From Ilumatobacter nonamiensis YM16-303 (GTDB lineage: Bacteria; Actinomycetota; Acidimicrobiia; Acidimicrobiales; Ilumatobacteraceae): DNA of 55,188 nt. A program made the position numbers and the translations under genes. The notes beneath the pieces are model-generated. The model did no database searches. It had not been told where the DNA came from and saw only the letters and a program-made list of their open reading frames with translations. The DNA lies in contig NZ_BAOL01000040.1 in assembly GCF_000350145.1 (NCBI RefSeq), positions 1 to 55,188 on the forward strand, written 5' to 3'. How positions within the stretch are numbered: position 1 is the first letter of the stretch; each line of letters opens with the position of its first letter. Shown in pieces: positions 26,712 to 34,842 of this stretch.

Positions 26712-28185
26712 GGACCTATTCTCGAACTCCATGGCCCCGATTTCGAGCTCCAATGCCCCGAAGGTGGGTACCAATCGACTGGTCCAATTACTTGGTCCGT
26801 GGTCCACTCACGACGGACCGCTCTATCAGCAGCTGGCGGCCGAGATCACCACGCTGATCGCGTCCGGCAGCCTCCGGGCGGGGGAACAACTCCCTCCGGA
26901 ACGGACACTCGCGAGCGCCCTCTCGGTCTCGCGTGGAACCATCGTGCGAGCGTTCGACCAGCTCGCGTCGGATGGGGCCGTCGAACGACTCCGCGGGAGT
27001 GGGACGATCGTCGCCGGTCGGCCGGTCACCACGGGAACGCGCTCGGACGACTTCATCGGCGAACGCCTGTGGGCCACCGAAGGCGCAGCAGTCGATCTGC
27101 TCAAGGCGATTCCGATCATGCTGCCCGAGGTCGCCGACCTCGTGAGCTCGATCGATCTCACCCCGCACGCAGCCGACCTCGATGGCGCCGAGCCACTCGG
27201 ATGGTGGCGGCTCCGCGAGTCCATCGCCGCCCTGCACACTCGCCAAGGGCTGCCGACATCACCGCACCAGGTCCTCGTCACCTCCGGCGCGCAGCAGGCG
27301 ATCTCGTTGGTTGCCGGCGCGATGGCGCATCCGGGCGAGGTGGTTCTCGGAGAGGAGGACACCTGGCCTGGGCTGATCGATGCCGTTCAGCACATCGGCG
27401 CTCGCTTCGAACCGGTGCAGCTCGACCGCGACGGACTCGTCGTCGACGATCTCGAAGCGAAGATCGACCGCTTTCGACCCAGCCTGATGGCGTTCAATCC
27501 CCAGCACCAGAACCCCACCGGTTCACGGCTGCCTCCCGAACGAGTGGCCGCCGTCGCAGCACTCGCGCGTCGCTACCGCATTCCCACCCTCGAGGATCGA
27601 GTCGCAGCGGACCTCGGTTTCGACCGCCGACACCTGCCAGCGATCGACGAGCACGACACCGGCGGATACGGACTGATCGCCGGTTCGATCTGCAAGGTCG
27701 CCTGGCCCGGTTTGCGGCTCGGATGGCTCCGTGCCGACGCCCAGGTGATCAACCGGCTCCGGTCCCACAAAGCGGTGGCCGACATGTTCACACCGGCGAT
27801 CAGCCAGGCACTCGGTCTCGCCGTGGTCGAACGCTACGACGAGTTGACGGGCCGTCGGCTGGACCAGCTTCGTCCGGCCGCCGATCTCGTTCTCGCCACG
27901 CTGCGCGAACAGTTGGACGACTGGTCGTACGCCCCGCTCCGAGGTGGGCTGTCGGTGTGGGCGTCGCTCCCGGAGCACACCTCGGCGACGGCGTTCGTCC
28001 AACACGCCAATCGCCACGGTGTGCTCATCGCCTCCGGGCGTCAGTTCGGTGCGATCGACGCCGACTGCCCGAACATTCGCATCCCCTTCACCGCTCCGTA
28101 CCCGCAGCTGGCCGAAGGTCTCCAACGCCTCAGCCATGCCTGGCGCACATTCGACCGGCAACCCGTCGCGGCGACCGTGGTCTGA
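26710..28185 (+). CDS. MocR-type regulator: GntR HTH fused to aminotransferase-like domain
   Basis: 491-aa PLP-dependent transcription factor. An N-terminal winged HTH of GntR type (GPLYQQLAAEITTLIASG, EQLPPERTLASALSVSRGTI) is joined to a class I aminotransferase fold with VTSGAQQAISLVAGAM, FNPQHQNPTGSRLP and a PLP-Lys candidate in SICKVAWPGLRLGWL (about residue 328). MocR proteins usually control genes of amine, GABA, vitamin B6 or amino-acid metabolism. The following dehydrogenase pair (HIBADH-like and PuuC-like) fits that. The start ATG 26710 has AGGG five bases upstream; ATG 26731 or GTG 26764 are alternatives, since the HTH begins only after residue 30. Confidence 0.9.
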   Translation: MDLFSNSMAPISSSNAPKVGTNRLVQLLGPWSTHDGPLYQQLAAEITTLIASGSLRAGEQLPPERTLASALSVSRGTIVRAFDQLASDGAVERLRGSGTIVAGRPVTTGTRSDDFIGERLWATEGAAVDLLKAIPIMLPEVADLVSSIDLTPHAADLDGAEPLGWWRLRESIAALHTRQGLPTSPHQVLVTSGAQQAISLVAGAMAHPGEVVLGEEDTWPGLIDAVQHIGARFEPVQLDRDGLVVDDLEAKIDRFRPSLMAFNPQHQNPTGSRLPPERVAAVAALARRYRIPTLEDRVAADLGFDRRHLPAIDEHDTGGYGLIAGSICKVAWPGLRLGWLRADAQVINRLRSHKAVADMFTPAISQALGLAVVERYDELTGRRLDQLRPAADLVLATLREQLDDWSYAPLRGGLSVWASLPEHTSATAFVQHANRHGVLIASGRQFGAIDADCPNIRIPFTAPYPQLAEGLQRLSHAWRTFDRQPVAATVV

Positions 28186-28269
28186 TCCGGGAACCTCGAT
28201 TGTCGACACCCGTGGGTCTACCCTGGCGACTCTCGGAAACGAGAAATCCCCGAAGCACCAGGAGTGTTC

Positions 28270-29307
28270 GTGCCCAGTTCTTCCACTGACCCTCAGTCCC
28301 GCACCGTCGAGCACATCGGCTTCATCGGACTCGGCAACGTCGGCGGCAAACTCGCCGCCAACCTCGCACGGAACGGCTTCGACGTGACCGTGCACGACCT
28401 CGACGGGGCCGCGGCTCAGCGGCTCGTCGACCTCGGTGCCCGCCGCGCCGACAGCGTCGCGCAGCTCGCCGCAGACTCCGACCTGGTCATCACCTGCTTG
28501 CCGTCGCCGGCGATCAGCGCTGCGGTGATGGAGGCCCCGGACGGAGTGCTCTCGGCGTTGACACCCGGAGCGCTCTGGTTGGAGATGAGCACGACCGACG
28601 CATCGGAGGTCCGCCGCCTCGGTGAACTCGTCGCGGAACGGGGAGCCCGACCCCTCGATGCCCCGGTCTCGGGTGGCTGCCACCGCGCCGCGACCGGCAA
28701 CATCTCCATCTTCGTCGGTGGTGAGCGGGCTGCCTTCGAGCAAGCCTTTCCCGTGCTCCAGTGTCTCGGTCGACGGATCCTGCACACCGGCGAGCTCGGC
28801 ACCGCATCGGTCCAGAAGGTCATCACGAACTACCTCGCGTCCGCCCATCTGGCCGCGCTGGCCGAAGCCTGGACGGTCGCCAAGAAGGCCGGGATGGACA
28901 TGGCGACCACCTACGAGGCGATCAAGGCGTCGTCGGGCAACTCGTTCGTCCACGAGACCGAGAGCCAGGTCATCCTCAACGGGAGTTACGACATCAACTT
29001 CACGCTCGATCTCGTCGCCAAGGACCTCGGCCTGTTCACGGCCCTCGCCGACCGGTACGAGGTTCCGACCGACGTCGCCACGGCGGTCACCGACGCGTTC
29101 GCCGACTCGGCCGTCCGGTACGGCGGGCGTGCCTGGTCGCCGATGGTCACGCGACGGCTGGAGGAACAGTGCGGTGTCGAGATACGCGCGCCGGGATTCC
29201 CCGCCCAGATCGTCGATGACGAACCCGAGGCGCTCGGTTGGGAGGTCATGATCGACCGACTCGACGATCTGGCCGTGGTCGTCGGATCCGAGGACGCCGG
29301 ATCGTGA
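28270..29307 (+). CDS. NAD(P)-dependent beta-hydroxyacid dehydrogenase (HIBADH family)
   Basis: 345-aa oxidoreductase of the 3-hydroxyisobutyrate/tartronate semialdehyde dehydrogenase family. Seen: the dinucleotide loop GFIGLGNVGGKLAANLA, the substrate signature DAPVSGGCHRAATG (about residue 131), and the catalytic Lys with downstream Asn in VQKVITNYL. The C-terminal ~45 residues exceed the usual length. GTG 28270 is chosen because AGGAG lies 5 bases upstream; GTG 28264 overlaps that site. Its stop overlaps the next start by 4 bp (GTGA), so it is coupled to the aldehyde dehydrogenase. The two may act in sequence on a hydroxyacid/semialdehyde; the substrate is unknown. Confidence 0.9.
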   Translation: MPSSSTDPQSRTVEHIGFIGLGNVGGKLAANLARNGFDVTVHDLDGAAAQRLVDLGARRADSVAQLAADSDLVITCLPSPAISAAVMEAPDGVLSALTPGALWLEMSTTDASEVRRLGELVAERGARPLDAPVSGGCHRAATGNISIFVGGERAAFEQAFPVLQCLGRRILHTGELGTASVQKVITNYLASAHLAALAEAWTVAKKAGMDMATTYEAIKASSGNSFVHETESQVILNGSYDINFTLDLVAKDLGLFTALADRYEVPTDVATAVTDAFADSAVRYGGRAWSPMVTRRLEEQCGVEIRAPGFPAQIVDDEPEALGWEVMIDRLDDLAVVVGSEDAGS

Positions 29308-30839
29308 CCGACACATCACTGCAGGCGATCGCCGAGTGGGACCACGCGACCTGGAAGTCCTTCGCCGCCGAACTGACGGTCGACGGGCGCAACGTGATCG
29401 ACGGTGAACGTCGGGACGCGCTCGACGGGAGCGTGATCGACTCGGTCGACCCGACGACGGGCCGGATCGTCGGACGGATCGCCGGAAGCGGTGCGTCCGA
29501 CGTCGATGCCGCGGTTGCGACCGCCCGGGCCACACACCGGCGCGGCGACTGGTCACGGCTCCCTCCACGAGAGCGTGCCGCCGTGCTGTTCCGCTGGGCC
29601 GACCTGGTCGAGACCAACGCCGCCGAACTCTGCGCGCTCGACACCGTCGAGATGGGCCGCCCCATCTCGGACATGGTCCAGTACGACCTTCCCGAGGTGG
29701 TCACGACCATCCGCTTCTTCGCCGAAGCCATCGACAAGATCACCGGGACCACCACCGCGACCGATCCCGCGGTGCTGCACTACACGCTGCGTCAGCCGTA
29801 CGGAGTGGTCGCCGCGATCTCCCCGTGGAACTACCCGCTCCTCATGGCGACCTGGAAGTTCACGCCCGCTCTGGCGGCGGGCAACTGCGTGATCCTGAAG
29901 CCGGCCGAACAGGCTGCGCTGAGCGCGCTGCGCATGGCGGACCTGTTCCTCGAGGCCGGCGGACCGCCCGGCGCGTTCGCCGCGCTCGCCGGTCTCGGTG
30001 AGCACGCGGGACGCGCGCTCGGACTCCACGCCGGCGTCGACAAGATCACCTTCACCGGCTCGACCGAAGTGGGCAAGGAGCTGCTCGTCAGCGCCGGCAA
30101 CTCCAACATGAAGGAAGTCGCGCTCGAGTGCGGCGGCAAGAGCCCCCAACTGTTCTTCGCCGACCTCGACGACCTCGACACCGCGGTCGACTCGGCCATC
30201 GACGGAATCTTCGACAACATGGGCGAGGTGTGCAACGCCGGTTCACGGTTGCTCGTCGACGTCGCGATCCATGACGAGTTCTGCGAGCGATTCGCGGAAC
30301 GGGCCGCCGGTCGCTACGTACCTGGTGACCCGCTCGACCCTGCGACCCGCTGCGGTCCACTCGTCGACCAGGAGTCCTGCGCGAGGGTGACGGAGCACAT
30401 CGCAACGGCCGCTCGCCAGGGGGCGCGCAGCATCTTCGCCGAAGTGATGCCGGGCGGACTCCGCGACGGGGCCTTCGTCGCACCGATCGCCTACGCCGAC
30501 GTCGATCCCTCGATGACGATCGCGCGCGACGAGATCTTCGGACCGGTCGCAGCGATCATTCCGTTCAGCTCGGAGCGAGAGGCCATCGATCTCGCCAACG
30601 ACTCCGAGTACGGGCTCGCGGCCGGAATCTGGACGAGCGACCTCGACCGCGCACACCGCTGTGTCCGCGACCTCGAGGCGGGCACGATCTGGGTGAACAC
30701 CTTCAACGACGGCGACATGACCCAGCCCTTCGGCGGGTGGAAGCAGTCGGGGAACTCCCGCGACAAATGCATCGAGAGCCTCATCGAGTACACCCAGGAG
30801 AAGTCCGCCTGGTTCTCGCTGGGCGAGAGCGCTTCCTGA
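29304..30839 (+). CDS. NAD(P)-dependent aldehyde dehydrogenase, PuuC-like
   Basis: 511-aa aldehyde dehydrogenase. Catalytic residues are visible: the Asn in SPWNYPL (about residue 173), the general-base Glu in LECGGKSP (about 274), the nucleophile Cys in GEVCNAGSR (about 307), and the cofactor Glu in DEIFGPV (about 410). The stretch GKSPQLFFADLDDLDTAVDSA and GEVCNAGSRLLV resemble gamma-glutamyl-gamma-aminobutyraldehyde dehydrogenase (PuuC) and similar aminoaldehyde enzymes. The start is GTG 29304, overlapping the upstream stop. With the MocR regulator it suggests an amine or amino-acid catabolic unit. It ends 6 bp from the convergent sepIVA-like gene. Confidence 0.92.
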   Translation: MTDTSLQAIAEWDHATWKSFAAELTVDGRNVIDGERRDALDGSVIDSVDPTTGRIVGRIAGSGASDVDAAVATARATHRRGDWSRLPPRERAAVLFRWADLVETNAAELCALDTVEMGRPISDMVQYDLPEVVTTIRFFAEAIDKITGTTTATDPAVLHYTLRQPYGVVAAISPWNYPLLMATWKFTPALAAGNCVILKPAEQAALSALRMADLFLEAGGPPGAFAALAGLGEHAGRALGLHAGVDKITFTGSTEVGKELLVSAGNSNMKEVALECGGKSPQLFFADLDDLDTAVDSAIDGIFDNMGEVCNAGSRLLVDVAIHDEFCERFAERAAGRYVPGDPLDPATRCGPLVDQESCARVTEHIATAARQGARSIFAEVMPGGLRDGAFVAPIAYADVDPSMTIARDEIFGPVAAIIPFSSEREAIDLANDSEYGLAAGIWTSDLDRAHRCVRDLEAGTIWVNTFNDGDMTQPFGGWKQSGNSRDKCIESLIEYTQEKSAWFSLGESAS

Positions 30840-30845
30840 TCCGGG

Positions 30846-31481
30846 TCAGGCTTCCTGATCGAAGAATCCGTGGTCGTCGACGGTGTCGTCGGCAACCTCG
30901 ACCACTTCGCCGCCGATCGACAGGCGCTGGCGGCCCGCGTGGACGGTCTTGCCGAGCTTGTCGAGCAGGATCTCGAAGGAGCCGAGACGCTGGTCGAGGA
31001 AGTCCTCGGTCTCGTGCTTCAGTCGACGTGAATCCGCTTCGGCCGTCTCCATGACCTGCCGCGCCCGCTGTTCGGCGGCGCGGACGACTTCGGTGCGCTG
31101 CACCATCCGCTCGGCGCGCACCCGGGCGGCCTCGAGCAGCTCATCGGCCTCGCGACGGGTCTTGCCGACGAATTCCTGGCGCTCCTTGAGCATCCAGCGC
31201 GCCTGACGGAGTTCGTCCGGCAGACGGTTGAGCGACTCCTCGAGCAACTCGATGATCTCGTCACGGTCGATGCGCGGTGACGACGACAGCGGCATCGTCG
31301 GAGCGGTGGCGACGATGTCGATCGCCCGCCGGAGCAGCGTTTCCGCGTCGCCGACGAAGTTGCCGGCCTCCCCGACCGCCGAATAGTCGTTGTCGTCGAC
31401 GACGTCGTCGTAGGCGTCTCGGGGGTCCCGTTGCTCGTAGGTCTCGTCGTACCGGTCGTCGTAGCGATCGTCGTAGGTCAT
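30846..31481 (-). CDS. SepIVA/DivIVA-like coiled-coil septation protein
   Basis: 211-aa protein. The N-terminus is acidic and tyrosine-rich with a tandem YDDRYDDRYDETYEQ repeat. A helical domain then begins at LLRRAIDIVATAPTMPLS and continues into a long coiled coil (RREADELLEAARVRAERMVQ, VVRAAEQRARQVMETAEAD) and a C-terminal FLDQRLGSFEILLDKL block. The layout matches the actinobacterial SepIVA family (mycobacterial septum protein with DivIVA-like coil), which in mycobacteria lies near the rnc/DUF177 cluster. Here it is 7 bp after coaD. The start ATG 31481 omits an untypical upstream extension. Confidence 0.82.
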   Translation of the reverse strand: MTYDDRYDDRYDETYEQRDPRDAYDDVVDDNDYSAVGEAGNFVGDAETLLRRAIDIVATAPTMPLSSSPRIDRDEIIELLEESLNRLPDELRQARWMLKERQEFVGKTRREADELLEAARVRAERMVQRTEVVRAAEQRARQVMETAEADSRRLKHETEDFLDQRLGSFEILLDKLGKTVHAGRQRLSIGGEVVEVADDTVDDHGFFDQEA

Positions 31482-31488
31482 GGCGCGT

Positions 31489-32010
31489 TCAGTCCTCTTC
31501 GTCTTCCGCCACCCGGCGAGCCAGAGCGTCGGCGACGACCGGCGGTACCAGGTGGGATACGTCCCCACCGTAGTTGGCGATCTCACGGACGAAACGGCTA
31601 CTCACGAAACCGAGGTCGGGACGGCACGGGACGAACACGGTCCGCATCCCGGTCACCGACTGGTTCATCTGGGCCATCTGCTGTTCGATCTCGAAGTCTC
31701 CGGGTGTCCGCAGGCCCTTGACGACGAAGTCGGCGCCGGCGTCCGCGGCGGCCTGAACGGCCAGGCGGGAGTGCTTTTCGACCGTGACGCCGCCGAGGTG
31801 GTCGGTCGCCGACTCGATCAATGCAACTCGCTCGTCGACCTCGAACATCCCCGCGGGCTTCGCGAAGTTGTACATGACGGCGACCACGACCTCCCCGAAG
31901 AGTTCGTGTGCCTGCTCGATCACGTCGAGGTGACCCAGGTGCAGCGGGTCGAAGCTCCCCGGATAGAGCACCCGCCGTGCCGGCGCCGTCGCAGTGGGAT
32001 CGTCACTCAT
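31489..32010 (-). CDS. coaD: Phosphopantetheine adenylyltransferase
   Basis: Adds AMP from ATP to 4'-phosphopantetheine in coenzyme A synthesis; 173 aa. The nucleotidyltransferase motif is LYPGSFDPLHLGHLDVI, followed by the family blocks FVVKGLRTPGDFEIEQQMAQMN and FVSSRFVREIANYGGDVSHLVP. It is 12 bp downstream of rsmD and 7 bp upstream of the sepIVA-like gene, a typical rsmD-coaD pair. Confidence 0.97.
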   Translation of the reverse strand: MSDDPTATAPARRVLYPGSFDPLHLGHLDVIEQAHELFGEVVVAVMYNFAKPAGMFEVDERVALIESATDHLGGVTVEKHSRLAVQAAADAGADFVVKGLRTPGDFEIEQQMAQMNQSVTGMRTVFVPCRPDLGFVSSRFVREIANYGGDVSHLVPPVVADALARRVAEDEED

Positions 32011-32022
32011 GCCTGCGGAACG

Positions 32023-32541
32023 CTACTGCGCCGTTCGTTCGAGAAAGGTCACCCACGTTCGCCCGTACCGCTTGGAACGCACGACGGTCCAGCCGTCGGC
32101 CTCGCTCAACGGGCGCCCCGACTCGGCCACGACGAAGGGAGCACTCACACTTCCGAGCAACGCCTCCCACCCGTCGAAGTCGTAGGGCGGGTCGGCGAAC
32201 ACGATGTCGACGTCGAGATGTCCAGCGGCCTGCGCCGCGTCCGACCGGACGACTTTCGAACGCCCGCCGAGGTCGAGTGTGTCGAGATTCTCCTCCAGCG
32301 CACGAAGCGCCACGCGATCGCGTTCGACGAACGTGCACCGTTCCGCTCCGCGACTGAGCGCCTCGATCCCGATCGCACCGGTGCCGGCGAACAGGTCCGC
32401 AACGAGCGCTCCGTCGATCAGACCAGCGGACCCGAGCGCATTGAAGATCGCCTCACGAACCCGGTCCGTGGTCGGCCGCGTCGACGTTCCCTCCGGCGAC
32501 ACCAGCTTGCGACCACCGAGTTCTCCCGCTACAACGCGCAT
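32023..32541 (-). CDS. rsmD: 16S rRNA (guanine966-N2)-methyltransferase RsmD
   Basis: 172-aa SAM-dependent methyltransferase for G966 of 16S rRNA. It starts MRVVAGELGGRKLVSPEG and has the RPTTDRVREAIFNAL block, the SAM loop DLFAGTGAIGIEALSRGA and the catalytic DPPYDF. The usual length and its adjacency to coaD support the call. The start ATG 32541 is divergent from a small zinc-ribbon gene, with 74 bp between them. Confidence 0.96.
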   Translation of the reverse strand: MRVVAGELGGRKLVSPEGTSTRPTTDRVREAIFNALGSAGLIDGALVADLFAGTGAIGIEALSRGAERCTFVERDRVALRALEENLDTLDLGGRSKVVRSDAAQAAGHLDVDIVFADPPYDFDGWEALLGSVSAPFVVAESGRPLSEADGWTVVRSKRYGRTWVTFLERTAQ

Positions 32542-32615
32542 CGGCGCACTGTATCGACGCCACCCGTCGTCGACCGGTCGACCGGACCACCCGCACGAGC
32601 AGGCAGACTGGTTCC

Positions 32616-32807
32616 ATGTTCGCTCCGCCTCCGCAGATCACGTGCATCGACTGCGGTGGACGGTGTTTTCTCCTGACCGCGCCACGGGAGGACGGCTACT
32701 GGGAGGCCGGCGACGCCGTCGCGTACCGGTGCGAGGACTGCCTCGACCGCTGGGACCTCGTGCTGGAGGACTCCGACATCGAGAGCGACGGTCGCGCCGA
32801 TTGGTGA
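32616..32807 (+). CDS. Small zinc-ribbon protein
   Basis: 63-aa acidic protein with two CxxC knuckles (C10/C13 in ITCIDCGG and C39/C42 in YRCEDCLD), hence a probable rubredoxin-like or zinc-ribbon fold. No family is recognised beyond this. The spacing of the knuckles, the WDLVLED tail and a clean start (ATG 32616) make it a credible gene. It stands alone on the plus strand between rsmD (divergent) and the antiporter (convergent, 20 bp). Confidence 0.65.
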   Translation: MFAPPPQITCIDCGGRCFLLTAPREDGYWEAGDAVAYRCEDCLDRWDLVLEDSDIESDGRADW

Positions 32808-32827
32808 CACCGGGGCGGGCGCGAGCG

Positions 32828-34150
32828 TCACCGCTTCAGCGACCAGCGGCCCTTCGGGATCATCGATCGCTCCTCATCGCTGAGCTCGTGCTCCATCATC
32901 ATCTCGGCACGATCGGACTCGTCGCCGGTCTCCATCGCCCGCGCCGCCCATGCTCCGTAGAGACGGGCACCTGGAGCCGCCGTGGCACCGTGGAGCACGA
33001 TCGAGAACGCGACCGTCAACGCGATCACGCCGAACACCTGCTCCCCGACGCCGACGAGCGACTCGGTGTCCTCGAGCAACAGCAGGCCGAAGACGATCGA
33101 GGCGAGTCCGCGCGGACCGAACCAGCCGAGGAACAGGCGTGAGGGTGGCTTCAGCGAGGTTCCGATGAGCGAGACCCAGACCGGGACCATCCGACCGACC
33201 GTCAGGCTCAGCACTGCGCAGACCACGATCGTCACCGTCGCGTCGGCGAGCGCATCGGCGAGCAGCACGTTGCCGAACACGAAGAACGCGGCCAATCCGA
33301 AGAGTTGTGCGGCATCTTCGGTGAAGGCACCCAGCCGCACCGGAAGCGTGGGAACCGCTTCGTCCGGGCGCGACCGGAACGAGCCGAACATCAGCCCGGC
33401 CACGAACGCGGCGATGAACGAGTTGCCCTCCACGACCTCGGCAGCGAACAGCGCCACGATCGGGACCACGAAGGTGGCGAGTTGCTGGAACCGGGCGTCG
33501 GCCCAGTTCCGATCGTCCGACCACCGCAGCGCCATGATCGTCCCACCGCCGACGACCACCCCGAGCACGATCCCGAGGCCGATCTGTTGCGTCACGAAGA
33601 CCACCCAGTCGGCGGCGCTCTGCTCCTCTTCGAGGATGATCGCGGTCATCACCGCCACGACGGGAACGACGAGTCCGTCGTTGACCCCCGACTCGACGTT
33701 GAGCGCGAGCCGGTCGCGCACCGGAACGGTCTCGTCTTCGACGACCGCGGTTCCGAGCGCCGCGTCGGTCGGCGCCAGAATCGCGGCGATGAGCGCGACC
33801 TGGACCAGCGGCAGCTCCGGGAACAGCAACGCGTTGATCAGGGTGCCGAGCACGATCGTGAGCGGGAGGCCGATGGCAAGCAGCCGGGACGGGATCACGA
33901 GATAGCGCCTCAGGCGGCGGATGTCGATGCGCACGGCATCGCTGAAGAGAATGATCGCGAGCGTGACTTCGGCGAGCAGAACGATCGTCTCGTTGTCCGG
34001 AGCAACGTCCACCATGTCGGTGGCGTCGCCGAGTACTCCCGCGGCGACGAAGACCATCGGCATCGTCAGCGGCCACCGCTCGATGCGCATGGAGACCACC
34101 GCGAACGCGATCACGGCCACACCGAGCGCCGCGACTTCGCCCGGGCCCAT
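32828..34150 (-). CDS. Na+/H+ (cation:proton) antiporter, CPA1/NhaP type
   Basis: 440-aa integral membrane protein with about 12 hydrophobic helices. The CPA signatures are ALIAAILAPTDAALGTAVV (helix with the TD motif) and ALNVESGVNDGL (the ND ion-binding pair). An LGWFGPRGLASIVFGLLLL block completes the family pattern. The C-terminal ~45 residues are charged and cytosolic (MMMEHELSDEERSMIPKG). It should exchange Na+ or K+ for H+ in pH and salt homeostasis. It lies 3 bp after the start-side neighbour nth (nth stop 34154), so it is probably co-transcribed with it. The exact ion is unknown. Confidence 0.92.
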   Translation of the reverse strand: MGPGEVAALGVAVIAFAVVSMRIERWPLTMPMVFVAAGVLGDATDMVDVAPDNETIVLLAEVTLAIILFSDAVRIDIRRLRRYLVIPSRLLAIGLPLTIVLGTLINALLFPELPLVQVALIAAILAPTDAALGTAVVEDETVPVRDRLALNVESGVNDGLVVPVVAVMTAIILEEEQSAADWVVFVTQQIGLGIVLGVVVGGGTIMALRWSDDRNWADARFQQLATFVVPIVALFAAEVVEGNSFIAAFVAGLMFGSFRSRPDEAVPTLPVRLGAFTEDAAQLFGLAAFFVFGNVLLADALADATVTIVVCAVLSLTVGRMVPVWVSLIGTSLKPPSRLFLGWFGPRGLASIVFGLLLLEDTESLVGVGEQVFGVIALTVAFSIVLHGATAAPGARLYGAWAARAMETGDESDRAEMMMEHELSDEERSMIPKGRWSLKR

Positions 34151-34153
34151 GGA

Positions 34154-34801
34154 TCAGCGTCCGGACTCGAGGGCGATGCGCTTCTTGGAGGCGGCCCAGC
34201 CGCAGATCGGGCACGTCGAGAGGTCGTGGCGACGTGCCGGGCAGTACTCCCGCCCGAAGTAGATGATCTGGAGGTGCCGGTCGCCCCAGGTGTCGATGGG
34301 GAACACCGCCTTCAGGTCCCGCTCGGTCCGCTCCACGTTGGAACCGTTCGACAGTCCCCATCGCGCGGCGAGCCGATGGATGTGCGTGTCGACTGCGAAC
34401 GCCGGCACACCGAAACTCCCCGCCATCACGACGGACGCCGTCTTGTGGCCGACGCCGGCGAGCGACTCGAGGAAGTCCCAGTCGCCGTAGACCTCGCCTC
34501 CGGCGTCGATGATCTGGTTTGCCATCAGCCACAGGTTCTTCGCCTTCGTCGGCGCCAGTCCGACCGTTCGGATGTGGGCCAGGATGTCCTCGGGGTCGAG
34601 GGCCGCCATCTTCTGCGGCGTGTCGGCGACAGCGAAGAGGCCCGGGGTGACTTCGTTGACCTTCTTGTCGGTGGTCTGCGCCGACAGCATCACCGCCACG
34701 AGCAGGGTGTACGGATCGGTGTGATCGAGCGGGACCGGCGGGTTCGGGTACAGCTCGTCGAGGATCTCACCGATCCGATCGGCCTTGTCCTGGCGACGCA
34801 T
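34154..34801 (-). CDS. nth: Endonuclease III-like DNA glycosylase
   Basis: 215-aa HhH-GPD glycosylase/AP lyase for oxidised pyrimidines. The helix-hairpin-helix is LESLAGVGHKTASVVM, with the catalytic Lys in GHKTA, and the catalytic Asp is in AFAVDTHIHRLAARWGL. The C-terminal iron-sulfur loop is atypical. Cysteines occur as C-x9-C-x2-C (EYCPARRHDLSTCPICGW) with no fourth Cys after it, whereas classical Nth has C-x6-C-x2-C-x5-C. The cluster may be lost or coordinated differently. The start is ATG 34801. Confidence 0.9.
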   Translation of the reverse strand: MRRQDKADRIGEILDELYPNPPVPLDHTDPYTLLVAVMLSAQTTDKKVNEVTPGLFAVADTPQKMAALDPEDILAHIRTVGLAPTKAKNLWLMANQIIDAGGEVYGDWDFLESLAGVGHKTASVVMAGSFGVPAFAVDTHIHRLAARWGLSNGSNVERTERDLKAVFPIDTWGDRHLQIIYFGREYCPARRHDLSTCPICGWAASKKRIALESGR

Positions 34802-34842
34802 CCGGCGACCATACCCGTCGGTGCTCGCCGGGTCCCGAACCG

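Noticed and set aside
27523-29568. Long open frame (681 codons) on the minus strand
   Set aside because: It lies opposite the MocR and dehydrogenase genes, has Arg/Asp-rich composition typical of antisense reading in GC-rich DNA, and shows no family motif.
30831-30862. Direct repeat GCTTCCTGATC at the end of the aldehyde dehydrogenase and start of the next gene's end
   Set aside because: It is a short repeat spanning two convergent stops with a small CCTGA/TCAGG stem; too short to call an element or a terminator.
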